Notes: generated by a model not told the origin, from the sequence alone. 25,896 nt of DNA from Paenibacillus sp. JCM 18996 (GCA_001313085.1 BBFE01000053.1:1-25896), one strand, 5' to 3'. Shown: positions 9,359-18,291, counted from the first letter of the stretch. Program-made: numbers and translations.

Positions 9359-10944
9359 ATGAGATCGACATTTTCCGGAATCGAGCTTGCCAAGCGAGGG
9401 CTATTTGCACAGCAAGCCGCACTCCAGACGACAGGCCATAACATAGCGAATGCCAACACAAAGGGATACTCACGGCAAACCGTCAATTTAATTGCATCCA
9501 GGCCGCTGGAAGCCGTTGGTTTAATGAGAAGCGCTATACCGGGACAAATGGGACAGGGAGTACAGTTTGACCATATTAACCGTATACGCGAGAAATTTCT
9601 GGATACCCAGTTTTATGATGAAAATAAATCTTCAGGGGAATGGTCTGTACGGAAAGATACGCTGGAAAAAACTTGAGGCTATCATTAACGAGCCTTCCGA
9701 TACAGGAGTAAGAAAAGTAATAGAAGGATTCTGGAATGCTTGGCAGGATGTAAGCAAAGAGCCTGAAAACCTCACATCCCGAGCCGCCTTGAAAGAAAAA
9801 AGCATTGGCTTTAACCGACGCTTTTAACCATACCGGCAAACAGCTCGATGATTTGTCCAATAACCTTACTGACAACATAGATGTCAAAGTCAAGGAAGCC
9901 AACTCCCTATTGAGCCAGGTGGCCAACCTCAACAACGAAATTTTCAGAGTAGAAGGTTTAGGCAATGATGCGAATGACCTGAGGGACCAAAGGGATTTGC
10001 TGGTGGATAACCTGTCAAGGATTGTTAATGTGAAGGTCACTGAAGCGTCCGGCGGTTATGATATCAGGATGGGGAGTGTCAATTTAGTAAGCGGGATAGC
10101 CGTCACTTCGACTTTAACCTCTCAATCAGTGGCTGCGGGGATAGCATCCAAGGACATAAGCAGCGGAGAAATTTACGGCATGGCCGTTTCGCGGGACCAG
10201 TATCTGGCAAGTTATAAATTTCAGTTTGATTCGATGATCAAGTCTCTCGTACAGGGACAAGTCACTACAACACTGCCGAAGGGCACTGTAATTCCGGATG
10301 GCACCGTTCTGAATGGAACAACCTACAGCGGAAGCATCGCCCAAAGAACTCTGGCCGGTGATACGAAAGTTACAGTCAAGGGCATAAACGGTTTGCATCT
10401 ATTGGGATATTCTTTGGAAGATCCTCCAAGTTCCGGTATCCCATTCTTTACTCTAAAAGAAGGCTCGACGGAATTTAATGCAAACAGCGTTACCGTAAAC
10501 CCGGACATTGTGAAAAAAAGGTCGCTAACATCGCGGCCTCGTCCCGAGTGTACATGGATACTGACGGTACAACAAAGGTAGTCAGAGGAAACAATGACGT
10601 AGCTTTATCATTGGCTGCTTTCAGAAACCAAAAGTTCGATTTCGACCCAAGCTCCAACGGGACACCGCTTCTAACCAGCGGTACGTTTGATGAGTTTTTT
10701 GCGAGCAGTAGTCGGCCAGCTGGGAGTACAATCCCAAGAGGCCGTCAGGCAGAATGCCAACCAACAAACCTTGGTAGATCAAGTGGACTCCAGAAGGCAA
10801 TCCGTCAGCGGCGTTTCCCTGGATGAGGAAATGGCCAACATGATCAAATACCAGCAAGCTTATAACGCAGCGGCACGCTCTATGACTACTTTTGACGAAT
10901 TGCTGGACAAGGTCATCAACGGCATGGGTGTTGTGGGCAGATAA
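9359..10944 (+). CDS. flgK: Flagellar hook-associated protein FlgK (frameshifted as read)
   Basis: First hook-filament junction protein (HAP1). ATG at 9359 follows GGAAGGAGGAG. N-terminal flagellar-rod signature: GIELAKRGLFAQQAALQTTGHNIANANT, then GYSRQTVNL. C-terminal signature: SGVSLDEEMANMIKYQQAYNAAARSMTTFDELLDKVIN, the conserved D0 helix. Four homopolymer frameshifts (A runs 9666-9671, 9796-9801, 10513-10519; T run 10695-10700) split the reading frame. With five bases in each run it is continuous, about 528 residues, a normal FlgK length. The middle (9805-10560) carries the variable outer domain. FlgN upstream is its chaperone. Confidence 0.93.
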
Positions 10945-10969
10945 TAATGATTAGAAAGGAGGGGGATTT

Positions 10970-11868
10970 ATGTCTTCTAATAGAATCACGCAAGGGATGA
11001 TCAACACTCAATTGATTAGAAACCTGGGCTCCAACTTGACCCGAATGGACAATTATCAGAATCAACTGTCTACCGGCAGAAGAATCAATAAACCTTCGGA
11101 TGATCCGGTTGGGCTGAGCTTTGCTTTAAGATACCGCAGTGAGATCTCTGCCAACGATCAGTATCAGGAGAATGTGAAGTCAGCTACCTCTTGGCTTGAT
11201 TATACGGATTCCACGTTAAATAAGGCGGGAGAGGTCTTGCAGCGTCTTAGGGAACTAACCGTCCAGGCCGCCAACGGAACTAACCCGCAGTCTGCGTTGG
11301 ATGCCATTCAAAGTGAAGTCAAGCAGTTTTATGGGGAAATGGTCAATATCGGAAACAGCGATTTTAATGGAAAGCATGTATTCAATGGACAGAAAACTAA
11401 TATTGCTCCCTATACGGAAGCTACTGCTCCTGCAGATTATACTGATGCGGCCGATATTAAATTTGAAATCGGCGCGGGTGTAACCATTCCTGTTAATGTA
11501 AACGGGAATCAAGTGTTCGGGAGTCCTGCAGACAATGATAATATGTTTAAATTAACACAGGATTTGATTACTTCTTTAGGAACCAGTGACTTCACTGGTA
11601 TTAAGAGCGCTTTGGGACGGATGGATTCAAGGATGGATAAATTTTTGGCGGTTCGTTCGGATATTGGAGCAAAATGAACCGTATCGATTTATCCAACAAC
11701 AGACTGCAGGATATAAGTTCCAACTTACAGTCATTGCAGAACAAGGTAGAAGACGCCGATGTGGCCGAAACGATAACCAATTTGAAAACCGCGGAAAATG
11801 TCTATCAATCTTCTCTCTCCGTGGGTGCAAAGATTATCCGTCCCAGCTTGATTGACTTCCTCCATTAA
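10970..11868 (+). CDS. flgL: Flagellar hook-associated protein FlgL (one frameshift)
   Basis: Second hook-filament junction protein (HAP3), structurally a short flagellin relative. ATG at 10970 follows AAAGGAGGGGG. The N-terminal D0/D1 helices show RITQGMINTQLIRNLGSNLTRM and NQLSTGRRINKPSDDPVG; the C-terminus has NKVEDADVAETITNLKTAENVYQSSLSVGAKI. The frame breaks at 11671-11674, where one A seems lost (GCAAAATG for GCAAAAATG), joining SDIGA to KMNRIDLSNNRL. The repaired protein is about 300 residues, the usual size. The stop overlaps the likely start region of the next gene closely. Confidence 0.93.
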
Positions 11869-11872
11869 GGCG

Positions 11873-12448
11873 GTGGGTGCACTGATCCCTACAATTCAAA
11901 TTCAACAGCAGTTTGCTAAAATAGGCATGGATACTCACCCGGGAACTATGGAGATCAGGCAGCCCCATGCTGATGTTGAGATACGGCAGACCCCTTTGAA
12001 AATTGAAATCCGCTCCCCGCAAGGGGAATTGCACATCGATCAAAGCCGGGCTTGGGATGCGCTAGGTCTGGGAAACAATCTGGAGTTTATGAGCCGAATC
12101 TATTCGCAGTCTAAGCAAATTGCACTACAGGGAATAGCACGTATTGTTGAAAACGGGAACCGCATGGCCGCTATACAGAATAATACGGATGCGATTGCTG
12201 ACATTGCGTCGGAACAAGCCTTTGAAAGCGGTGGAGGCATCAATTATTTCGGTGATCCTTCCTACGATAATGTAGATATAAATTACATTGCACATAAACC
12301 GGAATTTGAAGTTGTGCGGGGTTATGTAGATATTAATGTACGGGTGAATAAACCTGAAATCAATTACACGCCGGGAAAAGTAGATGTTTATATGCTTCAA
12401 TATCCCAAAGTGGAATTGATTCCCCCTGAGATTGATATGAAGGTGTAA
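11873..12448 (+). CDS. DUF6470 / YviE-like flagellar locus protein
   Basis: Intact protein of about 191 residues, corresponding in position to B. subtilis yviE between flgL and fliW. It has short repeated beta-like motifs: MEIRQPHADVEIRQTPLKIEI, then LHIDQSRAWDALG, and near the C-terminus VDINYIAHKPEFEV and VDINVRVNKPEINY, VDVYMLQYPKVEL. The centre is helical (QSKQIALQGIARIVENGNR). The start is uncertain: GTG at 11873 follows TTAAGG closely, while a TTG at 11852 would overlap flgL by 17 bases with no ribosome site. Function is not established; the locus suggests a link to flagellar assembly. A terminator follows. Confidence 0.78.
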   Translation: MGALIPTIQIQQQFAKIGMDTHPGTMEIRQPHADVEIRQTPLKIEIRSPQGELHIDQSRAWDALGLGNNLEFMSRIYSQSKQIALQGIARIVENGNRMAAIQNNTDAIADIASEQAFESGGGINYFGDPSYDNVDINYIAHKPEFEVVRGYVDINVRVNKPEINYTPGKVDVYMLQYPKVELIPPEIDMKV

Positions 12449-12471
12449 AGTCAGCACAAATATACTTGGGT

Positions 12472-12505
12472 AAACTATAGGTTATATAAATCTATAGTTT
12501 TTTTT
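12472..12505 (+). terminator. Intrinsic terminator after the flgM-yviE unit
   Basis: AAACTATAG (12472-12480) and CTATAGTTT (12492-12500) form a perfect 9-bp stem around an 11-base loop, followed by T to 12505. It separates the flgM-flgL-DUF6470 unit from fliW-csrA. The low-GC stem suggests incomplete termination. Confidence 0.65.
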
Positions 12506-12546
12506 AGTTTATTCTGAAATCAATAGAGCCAGGAGAGGATATGGAT

Positions 12547-12988
12547 ATGAATATAAACACGCGACAGTTTGGAGAGTTGGAAGTGCAGGAGCGAGATTTT
12601 TTTCACATTTTCGCCTGGCATTCCGGGGTTTGAGGATTATCACAAATATATCTTTATACAGGAAGATAAGGAGTCTCCTTTCATTTTTTTATGCAATGTG
12701 TGGATCACAGTGAAATATCTTTACTTCTGACGAACCCCTTTCTCTTTTATCCGGATTATGATTTTTTTCAATCAATGACAGTGTTCAGGAGGAGCTTGGC
12801 ATTGAGACTGCCGAAGATATAGCCGTGTGTCAGTAGTATCGATTAGAGAACCATTGGAAACCTCAACACTCAACTTGTTGGCGCCGATCATAGTCAATGT
12901 AAATAACAGACAGGCTAAACAGGTTATTTTGCATGATTCCGAATATAAGACAAAACACAAGTTAATTATGCCGCAGTCTGTAAAATAA
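12547..12988 (+). CDS. fliW: Flagellar assembly factor FliW (frameshifted as read)
   Basis: FliW binds flagellin and, when free, binds CsrA and prevents it from repressing hag translation, coupling flagellin synthesis to filament growth. ATG at 12547 is eight bases from AGGAGAGG; the ATG at 12541 is only two bases away and is less likely. Repaired sequence shows the family core FSPGIPGFEDYHKYIF, then CVDHSEISLLLTNPFLFYPDYDF, VSIREPLETSTLNLLAPIIVN and NNRQAKQVIL. Breaks are T runs 12597-12603 (one extra), 12684-12690 and 12762-12768 (two extra each), and a single lost base near 12830. About 147 residues. csrA follows after 20 bases, the conserved pairing. Confidence 0.92.
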
Positions 12989-13008
12989 CCTGAGAGAGGT
13001 GATCGTAT

Positions 13009-13241
13009 ATGCTAGTGCTGGCCCGTAAAAAAAGGGGAATCCATCATGATCGGTGATAACATAGAGGTCGTTGTCCTGGGAACGGAAGGGGATACGGTGC
13101 GTTTAGGGATCACCGCTCCCAAGGATGTGGATGTATTTCGAAAGGAAATCTATATTTCTATTCAACAAGCAAACGAAGAATCATCTAAAAGTACGGTTAA
13201 TTTAGCGGAACTAAACAGGTTTTTTTTCAAAAAAAAAGTGA
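13009..13241 (+). CDS. csrA: Carbon storage/translational regulator CsrA (frameshifted as read)
   Basis: Small dimeric RNA-binding repressor that blocks hag translation in Bacillus. ATG at 13009 follows GAGAGGTGA. The canonical start [16 protein letters not shown] is recovered when the A run 13027-13033 is shortened from seven to five; then [31 protein letters not shown], the beta-strand core that binds GGA, reads cleanly. At the 3' end the T run 13220-13227 and A run 13229-13237 are both suspiciously long. Shortening each by two gives ...LNRFFQKK and a stop at 13241, about 76 residues. The literal frame runs on to 13276 with an unusual [12 protein letters not shown] tail, which I consider wrong. 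Confidence 0.9.
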
Positions 13242-13295
13242 AAATTAACGAATACCCTCTTCATTTCCTTGAGTGAGTTTACGATATATAAATTA

Positions 13296-13322
13296 TAAGG
13301 CGATTCTAAGGGCGGCCGACTG
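13296..13322 (+). promoter_or_regulatory. Candidate SigD promoter of hag
   Basis: TAAG (13296-13299), 15 bases, GCCGACTG (13315-13322), compared with the SigD consensus TAAA-N15-GCCGATAT: three of four and five of eight positions with exact spacing. It would start a leader of about 55 bases containing both CsrA motifs. hag is the classical SigD gene, but the match is partial. Confidence 0.4.
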
Positions 13323-13336
13323 AAGAACAGCTTTGA

Positions 13337-13350
13337 CCACATGGAAGTGG
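13337..13350 (+). promoter_or_regulatory. CsrA-binding hairpin in the hag leader (site 1)
   Basis: CCAC (13337-13340) and GTGG (13347-13350) pair around the six-base loop ATGGAA, which displays GGA. ACATGGAAGT (13339-13348) matches the CsrA consensus ACANGGANGU at every fixed position. The position in the leader parallels the upstream CsrA site of B. subtilis hag. Confidence 0.65.
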
Positions 13351-13363
13351 ATATTACCTAAAT

Positions 13364-13373
13364 TCAAGGAGGA
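13364..13373 (+). promoter_or_regulatory. CsrA-binding motif overlapping the hag Shine-Dalgarno (site 2)
   Basis: TCAAGGAGGA contains the hag ribosome site AGGAGG and agrees with ACANGGANGU at most positions. CsrA bound here would block ribosome entry at ATG 13382. Together with site 1 it recreates the two-site arrangement known for hag in Bacillus. Confidence 0.5.
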
Positions 13374-13381
13374 AAAAAGAA

Positions 13382-14923
13382 ATGAGAATTAATCACAACG
13401 TTCCCGCATTAAACACGTATAACCAGTTAACTAGAAACACAGAGTCAACTTCGAAAGCTATGGAGAAATTATCTTCCGGTTTTCGTATCAACGCGCAGGG
13501 GATGACGCAGCCGGTCTTGCCATCTCTGAAAAAAATGAGAGGTCAAATTCGCGGTTTGGATCAATCCAGCCGTAATGCCCAAGACGGTATTTCCTTGATT
13601 CAAACGGCTGAAGGTTCCTTAAGCCAAACTCAAGACATTCTGCAGCGTATGCGTGAACTTGCCGTTCAAGGATCGAACGATACTTCAACTTTCAATGACC
13701 GTCAGCAAGTTCAAAAAAAGAAGTAGATCAATTATCCAACGAAATTACGAGAATTTCCAATAACTCCGAGTTTAACACGAAGAACCTGTTAGCTGGTGGT
13801 TTCAGTCAACAAAAAATTGCAAATTGGAGCTAACTCCAGTCAAGATATTACGCTAAATATCGGAGCCTTTGATGCCAAAACGCTTGGAGTTACCTCAGGT
13901 ATTGGTGCAACATTAGTTAACGGATCCTCTGTTAGCGCTCCAACAGTAGCTAGTAATCCAACAATTGCCACAGGGACATATACAGTAGATGGGACTGTGA
14001 CAACTCCCGCGTCAAGAGCTAATGTAACAGGCGGTGCAGTAACACTCAACCAAAGTGCACAAACTGCTGCTGATAGAACACTGGCCATCCAAGTAGATGG
14101 TGCGGCTGCCGTTAATATCGTCGTAGATAACACTAACTTTGCTTCAGCGGCAGACCTCATTGCCAACGTAAACAGCAAAATTAATGGTAGTGCATTAGCG
14201 GGAAAAGTTTCTGTTACAGATGATGGCACAGGTAAGTTGAAATTCACTACTTCAACTACAAATGTAGGTAGTAATAGCAGTGTTTCGATTGTCGGTTCTG
14301 CTGGTAACACTTTTGGTTTCCCTGCAGCAGCTACAGCTAATACGGGCACCAACGCAACCGCAAGCGTTAACCTGAAGGATTCCACTGGTGCTATTATAAC
14401 TACAAAGACTGTAACAGGTTTAAACAACACTGCGACTGCTCCTTTAGTTGATTTCGGCAACGGATTAAGTGTTACCATGGCAGTGCCATCCGCAACAACC
14501 TTAACTACAGCCTCTGGTGCTATCTCCGCTTCTACATTGGATGTTGTAGCTAAGGCATCTACTGCAGCTAACACAGGTGCAAATGGTCTGGTTATCGATA
14601 AGGCAACGGTTGAAAAGGGCTTGCTGGTTAATACTCAAGCAAATGCCTCAGCCGCCATTACGACGATTGATGCAGCAATTAATACTGTGTCCTCCGCTCG
14701 CGCAAATCTGGGTGCTTACCAAAACCGTCTAGAGTACACGATCAACAACCTGAATACATCTTCTGAAAACTTAACAGCTGCTGAATCTCGTATCCGTGAC
14801 GTAGACATGGCAAAAGAAATGATGAATCAAACGAAGTCCAACATCCTTGCTCAGGCTGCTCAGGCTATGTTGGCTCAAGCTAATCAACAACCGCAAGGCG
14901 TTCTGCAATTGCTTCGTGGTTAA
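13382..14923 (+). CDS. hag: Flagellin Hag with enlarged central domain (frameshifted as read)
   Basis: Filament subunit. ATG at 13382. N-terminal D0/D1: MRINHNVPALNTYNQL, then KLSSGFRIN(R)AGDDAAGLAISEKMRGQIRGL and ISLIQTAEGSLSQTQDILQRMRELAVQ. C-terminal D1/D0: SRIRDVDMAKEMMNQTKSNILAQAAQAMLAQANQQPQGVLQLL. The frame is broken in the first 430 bases only: a lost C near 13490, A runs 13529-13535, 13713-13719 and 13811-13816. From 13817 it is clean. The corrected protein is about 512 residues, around 200 longer than B. subtilis Hag, with a Thr/Ala/Asn-rich central region. That region includes a module (about 14072-14345) resembling one in FliD, described in the findings. Translation is probably controlled by CsrA at the leader. 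Confidence 0.95.
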
Positions 14924-14944
14924 TTCCAGTATTACAAAAAAAAG

Positions 14945-14977
14945 GAGACTCTAATTTATCTAGGGTCTCTTTTTTTA
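14945..14977 (+). terminator. First tandem terminator after hag
   Basis: GAGACTCTA (14945-14953) pairs with TAGGGTCTC (14961-14969), nine pairs with one G-U, seven-base loop, then eight T. An A-rich stretch just upstream of the stem could extend pairing. Fits a strong terminator for the highly expressed flagellin message. Confidence 0.85.
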
Positions 14978-14993
14978 CTTTTGTTCATATATG

Positions 14994-15026
14994 AAAGAAT
15001 CTAGGAACTTCTGGATTCTTTTTTTT
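14994..15026 (+). terminator. Second tandem terminator after hag
   Basis: AAAGAATCTAG (14994-15004) pairs with CTGGATTCTTT (15011-15021), eleven pairs with one G-U, six-base loop, T tract continuing to 15026. It lies only 16 bases beyond the first terminator. Confidence 0.8.
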
Positions 15027-15035
15027 AAATGAATA

Positions 15036-15063
15036 TAACGAAATTGGTAATTCCATCCGATAT
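15036..15063 (+). promoter_or_regulatory. Candidate SigD promoter of flaG-fliD
   Basis: TAAC (15036-15039), 16 bases, TCCGATAT (15056-15063). Seven of eight -10 positions and three of four -35 positions match the SigD consensus TAAA-N15-GCCGATAT. It is placed directly after the tandem terminators and 32 bases before the flaG start, so flaG-fliD-fliS-fliT can be expressed apart from hag. Confidence 0.55.
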
Positions 15064-15094
15064 AATAATTATCATAGAACTTACGGAGGTTACC

Positions 15095-15487
15095 ATGAAT
15101 ACAAATTTTCCTATTGGAGGTTTAAATGTTTCAAAAGGAACTGACAAGATTTCCGTAGATCGGGTAACCAATGATACAACGAATTCTTCTGGTTTGGATC
15201 AAATCCAAACCTCGAAAGAATTAAAGCAGGCCCAATTAGAAGGTAAGAATATCCCCATAAGTGAAGAACAGCTTTTAAAAGCGATAGACCGTGCCATAAA
15301 AGCTGTTGAAGGTACTTCAACAATGCTCGATTTTTTCTGTTCATGAAAAAAACGAAACAACTCATAGTCAAGGTTCTTGATAAAGACTCTGGAGAAGTGA
15401 TAAGAGAATATCCACAAGAAAAAAACTCTTGATTTTATAGCAAAGGTTTGGGAGATGGCTGGAATTTTAGTAGACGAACGCAGATAG
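15095..15487 (+). CDS. flaG: Flagellar protein FlaG (frameshifted as read)
   Basis: FlaG/YvyC family protein found next to fliD; it influences filament length in some species, though its mechanism is unclear. ATG at 15095 follows ACGGAGG. The N-terminal 70 residues are low-complexity and polar; the conserved C-terminal half reads IDRAIKAVEGTSTMLDFSVHEK, then LIVKVLDKDSGEVIREYP and TLDFIAKVWEMAGILVDERR after repair. Three A/T runs (15331-15336, 15346-15352, 15419-15425) each carry one extra base and break the frame. Corrected length about 130 residues, normal for the family. The stop is 32 bases before the fliD start. Confidence 0.88.
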
Positions 15488-15519
15488 CTTATGAAATTCT
15501 AATTGGAGGTGGATTTCTA

Positions 15520-17436
15520 ATGGTTTCTGGGATTAGTGGGTCTAGCGGTTTCGATGTTGATTCTACGGTAAGTCAGCTAATGAAGGCACGCCGTGTTCCC
15601 ATAGATAAATTAGGACAGCAGAAACAAATTCTTACATGGCGTCGAGATACTTATAAAGAAACGAATTCTAAAATTGTGGACTTTCGTAATAATAAACTAT
15701 TCAATTTTAAGCTTGAATCCACATTAAAGGCGAAGAAAGTTGATCTAACCGGAAATACATCAGCTATTAGCGCGAAGGCCAATGGGAACGCTTTAACTGG
15801 AACCTTGACCGTTCTGGCTACAACTTTAGCAACAGCGGCCTCAAATATGAGTAATTCAGATATCCGCCTAAATACTACATTTGATGCAAGCCTAACATTG
15901 GGCAGCCAAGCTGCAAACATTCGCAACTCCTTTACCCAGACCGTTCCCGGAACGTACGATAAGGCTACCATTAGCATTAACGGGACTCAAGTTGTCGTAG
16001 ATCCCAATGTCGACTCATTAAATAACGTAATTGATCGAATAAACAAAACGACAAATGTGAGTGCTTTTTTTATGATTCGGTTACCGGAAAGGTCTCCTTT
16101 ACTTCCAAACAAACCGGGTTGGTCAATGGATCAACAAGTAATCAGCCTACTATCAGTTTCCAGGACATTACCGGCTCTTTTATGGCCAATACGTTTCTTA
16201 CCGTCAACGGAAGTGTTAATGAAAAGGCGGCCGTTAATGCCAATGTCACTATCAATGGCATAACAACAACCCGAACAAGCAATACATTTAATGTAAATGG
16301 AGTCGATATTACATTATTGCAGGCTGGGGGAGCCGGTCCTGCTGCATCGAAAGCTTCTGTAACGGGTGCAGTTCCTTCTTCAACGAATATTTTAGGCACG
16401 GATACATTTACCTTTACGATTGACGGTCAAGCACCAATTACTCTTACTCCAGGTGCATCAACTAATGCTACTATCGGTGCTATGGTTACCAGTCTAAATG
16501 CAGCAATTACAGGTAATGCCTCATTAAATGGTAAGGTTTCTTTTGGAGTTGATTCTTCCGGCACCAAATTGGTCGTTAATGATTTAACGGCTAATACAGG
16601 AACCACCAGTACCCTTACTGTTGTCTCTAACGTAGCTACCAATGGTTTTGGAACTGCTGTTTCAGGTACAGGGCAAGCAGCAACGTCCCCTGTAAACATT
16701 AACGTATCCGCAGATGCGGATAAGATTGTTGACGCGATTAAAGGGTTTATAAAAGATTATAATGATCTGTTAAGCAGCCTTCAAGTAAAGGTTAACGAAA
16801 ACAAGTACCGTGATTTTCTTCCCTTAACGGACGATCAGAAAAAAAGCAATGAAAGATAATGATGTTAAAACCTGGGAAGATAAAGCCAAGAGCGGTTTGT
16901 TAAGAAATGATTCAATCCTTAAGAGTGCAATTAACAATATGCGACTGGATATTATGTCTAAAGTAAACACGGGAACCACTACTTATAACACATTAAGTTC
17001 AATTGGCATTACAACCGGGTCATACATGGATAAAGGTAAACTATACTTGTCCGACGAAACTAAGCTCAGGGCCGCCATCGCCGCAAATCCCGATGCCGTT
17101 TTCTCCATCTTTGCAGCCCCTGGCACTGGAACTCCTGATCGTTCAGACATGGGGATTGCTCAACGAATATACAATGATTTAAAAAATAACATTAGATAAT
17201 ATATCCACAAAGGCAGGTACCTCAAGCTTTGCGGATACATCGCTGAATGAAAACAGTATTTTGGGCAAGGATTTGACGAGAATCAACTCTCAAATTTTTT
17301 TAATGAAAACAAACGTTTAAAATTGGTTGAGGGTCGATATTACAAGCAATTTACTGCAATGGAAACCGCGATGAATAAATATAATTCGCAATCGTCTTAT
17401 TTGGCTAATGCACTTAGTGGCGGTTCACAAAGGTGA
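15520..17436 (+). CDS. fliD: Flagellar filament cap protein FliD (frameshifted as read)
   Basis: Cap protein (HAP2) that promotes flagellin polymerisation at the filament tip. ATG at 15520 follows TTGGAGGTGG. The N-terminus has the FliD_N pattern: GISGSSGFDVDSTVSQLMKA, then RVPIDKLGQQKQILTWRRDTY. The C-terminal FliD domain shows DAIKGFIKDYNDLLSSLQ, YRDFLPLTDDQKKAMKD, then TRINSQI and FTAMETAMNKYNSQSSYL. Four indels (T run 16065-16071, A runs 16839-16845 and 17181-17186, T run 17295-17301) fragment it. The corrected protein of about 638 residues is well over B. subtilis FliD. The excess lies in the central region 15960-16700, which holds two flagellin-IN-like units. fliS follows after 16 bases. 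Confidence 0.94.
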
Positions 17437-17452
17437 TTAATGGAGGCTGATT

Positions 17453-17848
17453 ATGATATCACAACAAAATAAGTACCTGGAAACTGCCTTGCAAACGGCA
17501 ACTCCGGCACAATTATTGATTATGCTTACAGATGGAGCCATTCGTTTTTTTGTAAACAGGCCATCGAAGCCTTGAAGCAAAGAAATTTCCAACAGGCTAA
17601 TAAATATCTTCTAAAGGTTCAGGATATTATTTCGGAGTTCGTTATTACGTTGGACAAGAAATCCGACATTTCTGAAGGATTGTTAAAGCTGTACGAATAC
17701 TTCGTATTTAAACTAGTTGAAGCCAACACGAAGAAAGAACCGGGTCCAGCAGAGGAAATACTTAGCTTTTTTATTGGAGCTTAAAGAAACCTGGGTTCAA
17801 GCGGCTAAACTTTCGTTGAGTACATCTGCTGCAGCAAATCATGGATAA
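17453..17848 (+). CDS. fliS: Flagellin chaperone FliS (frameshifted as read)
   Basis: Binds the C-terminus of flagellin in the cytoplasm and prevents premature polymerisation. ATG at 17453 follows TGGAGG. Repaired protein: YLETALQTATPAQLLIMLTDGAIRFCKQAIEAL, the conserved FliS first helices, then NKYLLKVQDIISEFVITLD, and a C-terminal helix LELKETWVQAAKL. The T run 17545-17551 is two too long and stops the frame within the first 42 codons; the T run 17767-17772 has one extra. Corrected length about 131 residues, typical. Its stop lies eight bases inside the start of the next gene, implying translational coupling. Confidence 0.92.
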
Positions 17849-18171
17849 TGTTATTCAGGAGCTTCAGCAGCTCACTCAGCAGGTTGTGGATGAAATCGAC
17901 AGCATAACTTTCGAAGAGCTTGTGGAATTTGTTGAACGAAGAGAACAGATGGTTTCAAGAATATCAACACTGATTAGAGACGGCCATGCACAACACAAAC
18001 AAGATATTCTGAACTTGCTTCAATATGATACGCTAATAATGGATAAAATGCGGCAGCTGAAAGATGAAGCTAATATAGCTTTATTAAAAGCTGAACGCGC
18101 ACGAGTCCAGAAAACGGGGTACGAGGCCGCTTATACACCCGACAGCATTTTTTTTTGATAAAATCAAATAA
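17841..18171 (+). CDS. fliT: FliT-like flagellar chaperone
   Basis: Small helical protein downstream of fliS, in the position of FliT, the FliD chaperone. ATG at 17841 overlaps the fliS stop. Sequence is nearly all helix and acidic/polar: MDNVIQELQQLTQQVVDEID, then FEELVEFVERREQMVSRI and YDTLIMDKMRQLKDEANIALLK. The T run 18148-18156 has nine T. As read the stop is at 18158. With eight T the tail becomes DSIFFDKIK and ends at 18171, like related proteins ending in a Lys-rich tail. Sequence identity in this family is low, so the name rests on position, size (about 110 residues) and helical character. Confidence 0.72.
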
Positions 18172-18181
18172 TCCGATTTGG

Positions 18182-18205
18182 GTCGACGAATGCGTCGGCT
18201 TTTTT
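18182..18205 (+). terminator. Intrinsic terminator after the flaG-fliT unit
   Basis: GTCGACG (18182-18188) and CGTCGGC (18193-18199) pair (one G-U) around the loop AATG, followed by six T. Confidence 0.8.
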
Positions 18206-18236
18206 GCTTTTTTTGGGTATAAATGTAAACGAATTG

Positions 18237-18291
18237 TGTGAATAAGCTGCGCAAAAAAACCTGTGGATAATGTGGACAAGTTTGTGAATAA
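18237..18291 (+). other. Cluster of DnaA boxes
   Basis: Three exact matches to TGTGNATAA (the reverse complement of the DnaA box TTATNCACA) lie in the same orientation: TGTGAATAA 18237-18245, TGTGGATAA 18262-18270 and TGTGAATAA 18283-18291. A fourth site, TGTGGACAA 18271-18279, directly abuts the second with one mismatch. No gene overlaps. No dnaA, dnaN, rpmH or other origin-flanking gene is in the window. It may act as a DnaA-titrating or regulatory cluster, as described for B. subtilis outside oriC, or regulate the downstream cold-shock gene. Binding is inferred only. Confidence 0.6.

Noticed and set aside
13220..13276. Extended CsrA tail rich in Phe and Lys as a novel C-terminal extension
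   Set aside because: It depends on an eight-T and a nine-A run that are almost certainly over-called; shortening each by two gives a normal stop at 13241.
13840..14574. 244-codon open frame on the minus strand
   Set aside because: It lies wholly opposite the Thr/Ala-rich centre of flagellin, is rich in Val/Leu/Pro as expected from the reverse complement of such codons, and has no ribosome site or recognisable domain.
17204..17212. Isolated ATATCCACA, close to a DnaA box, in fliD (a similar one lies in flaG near 15410)
   Set aside because: Single sites with a mismatch inside coding sequence are expected by chance and are not clustered.
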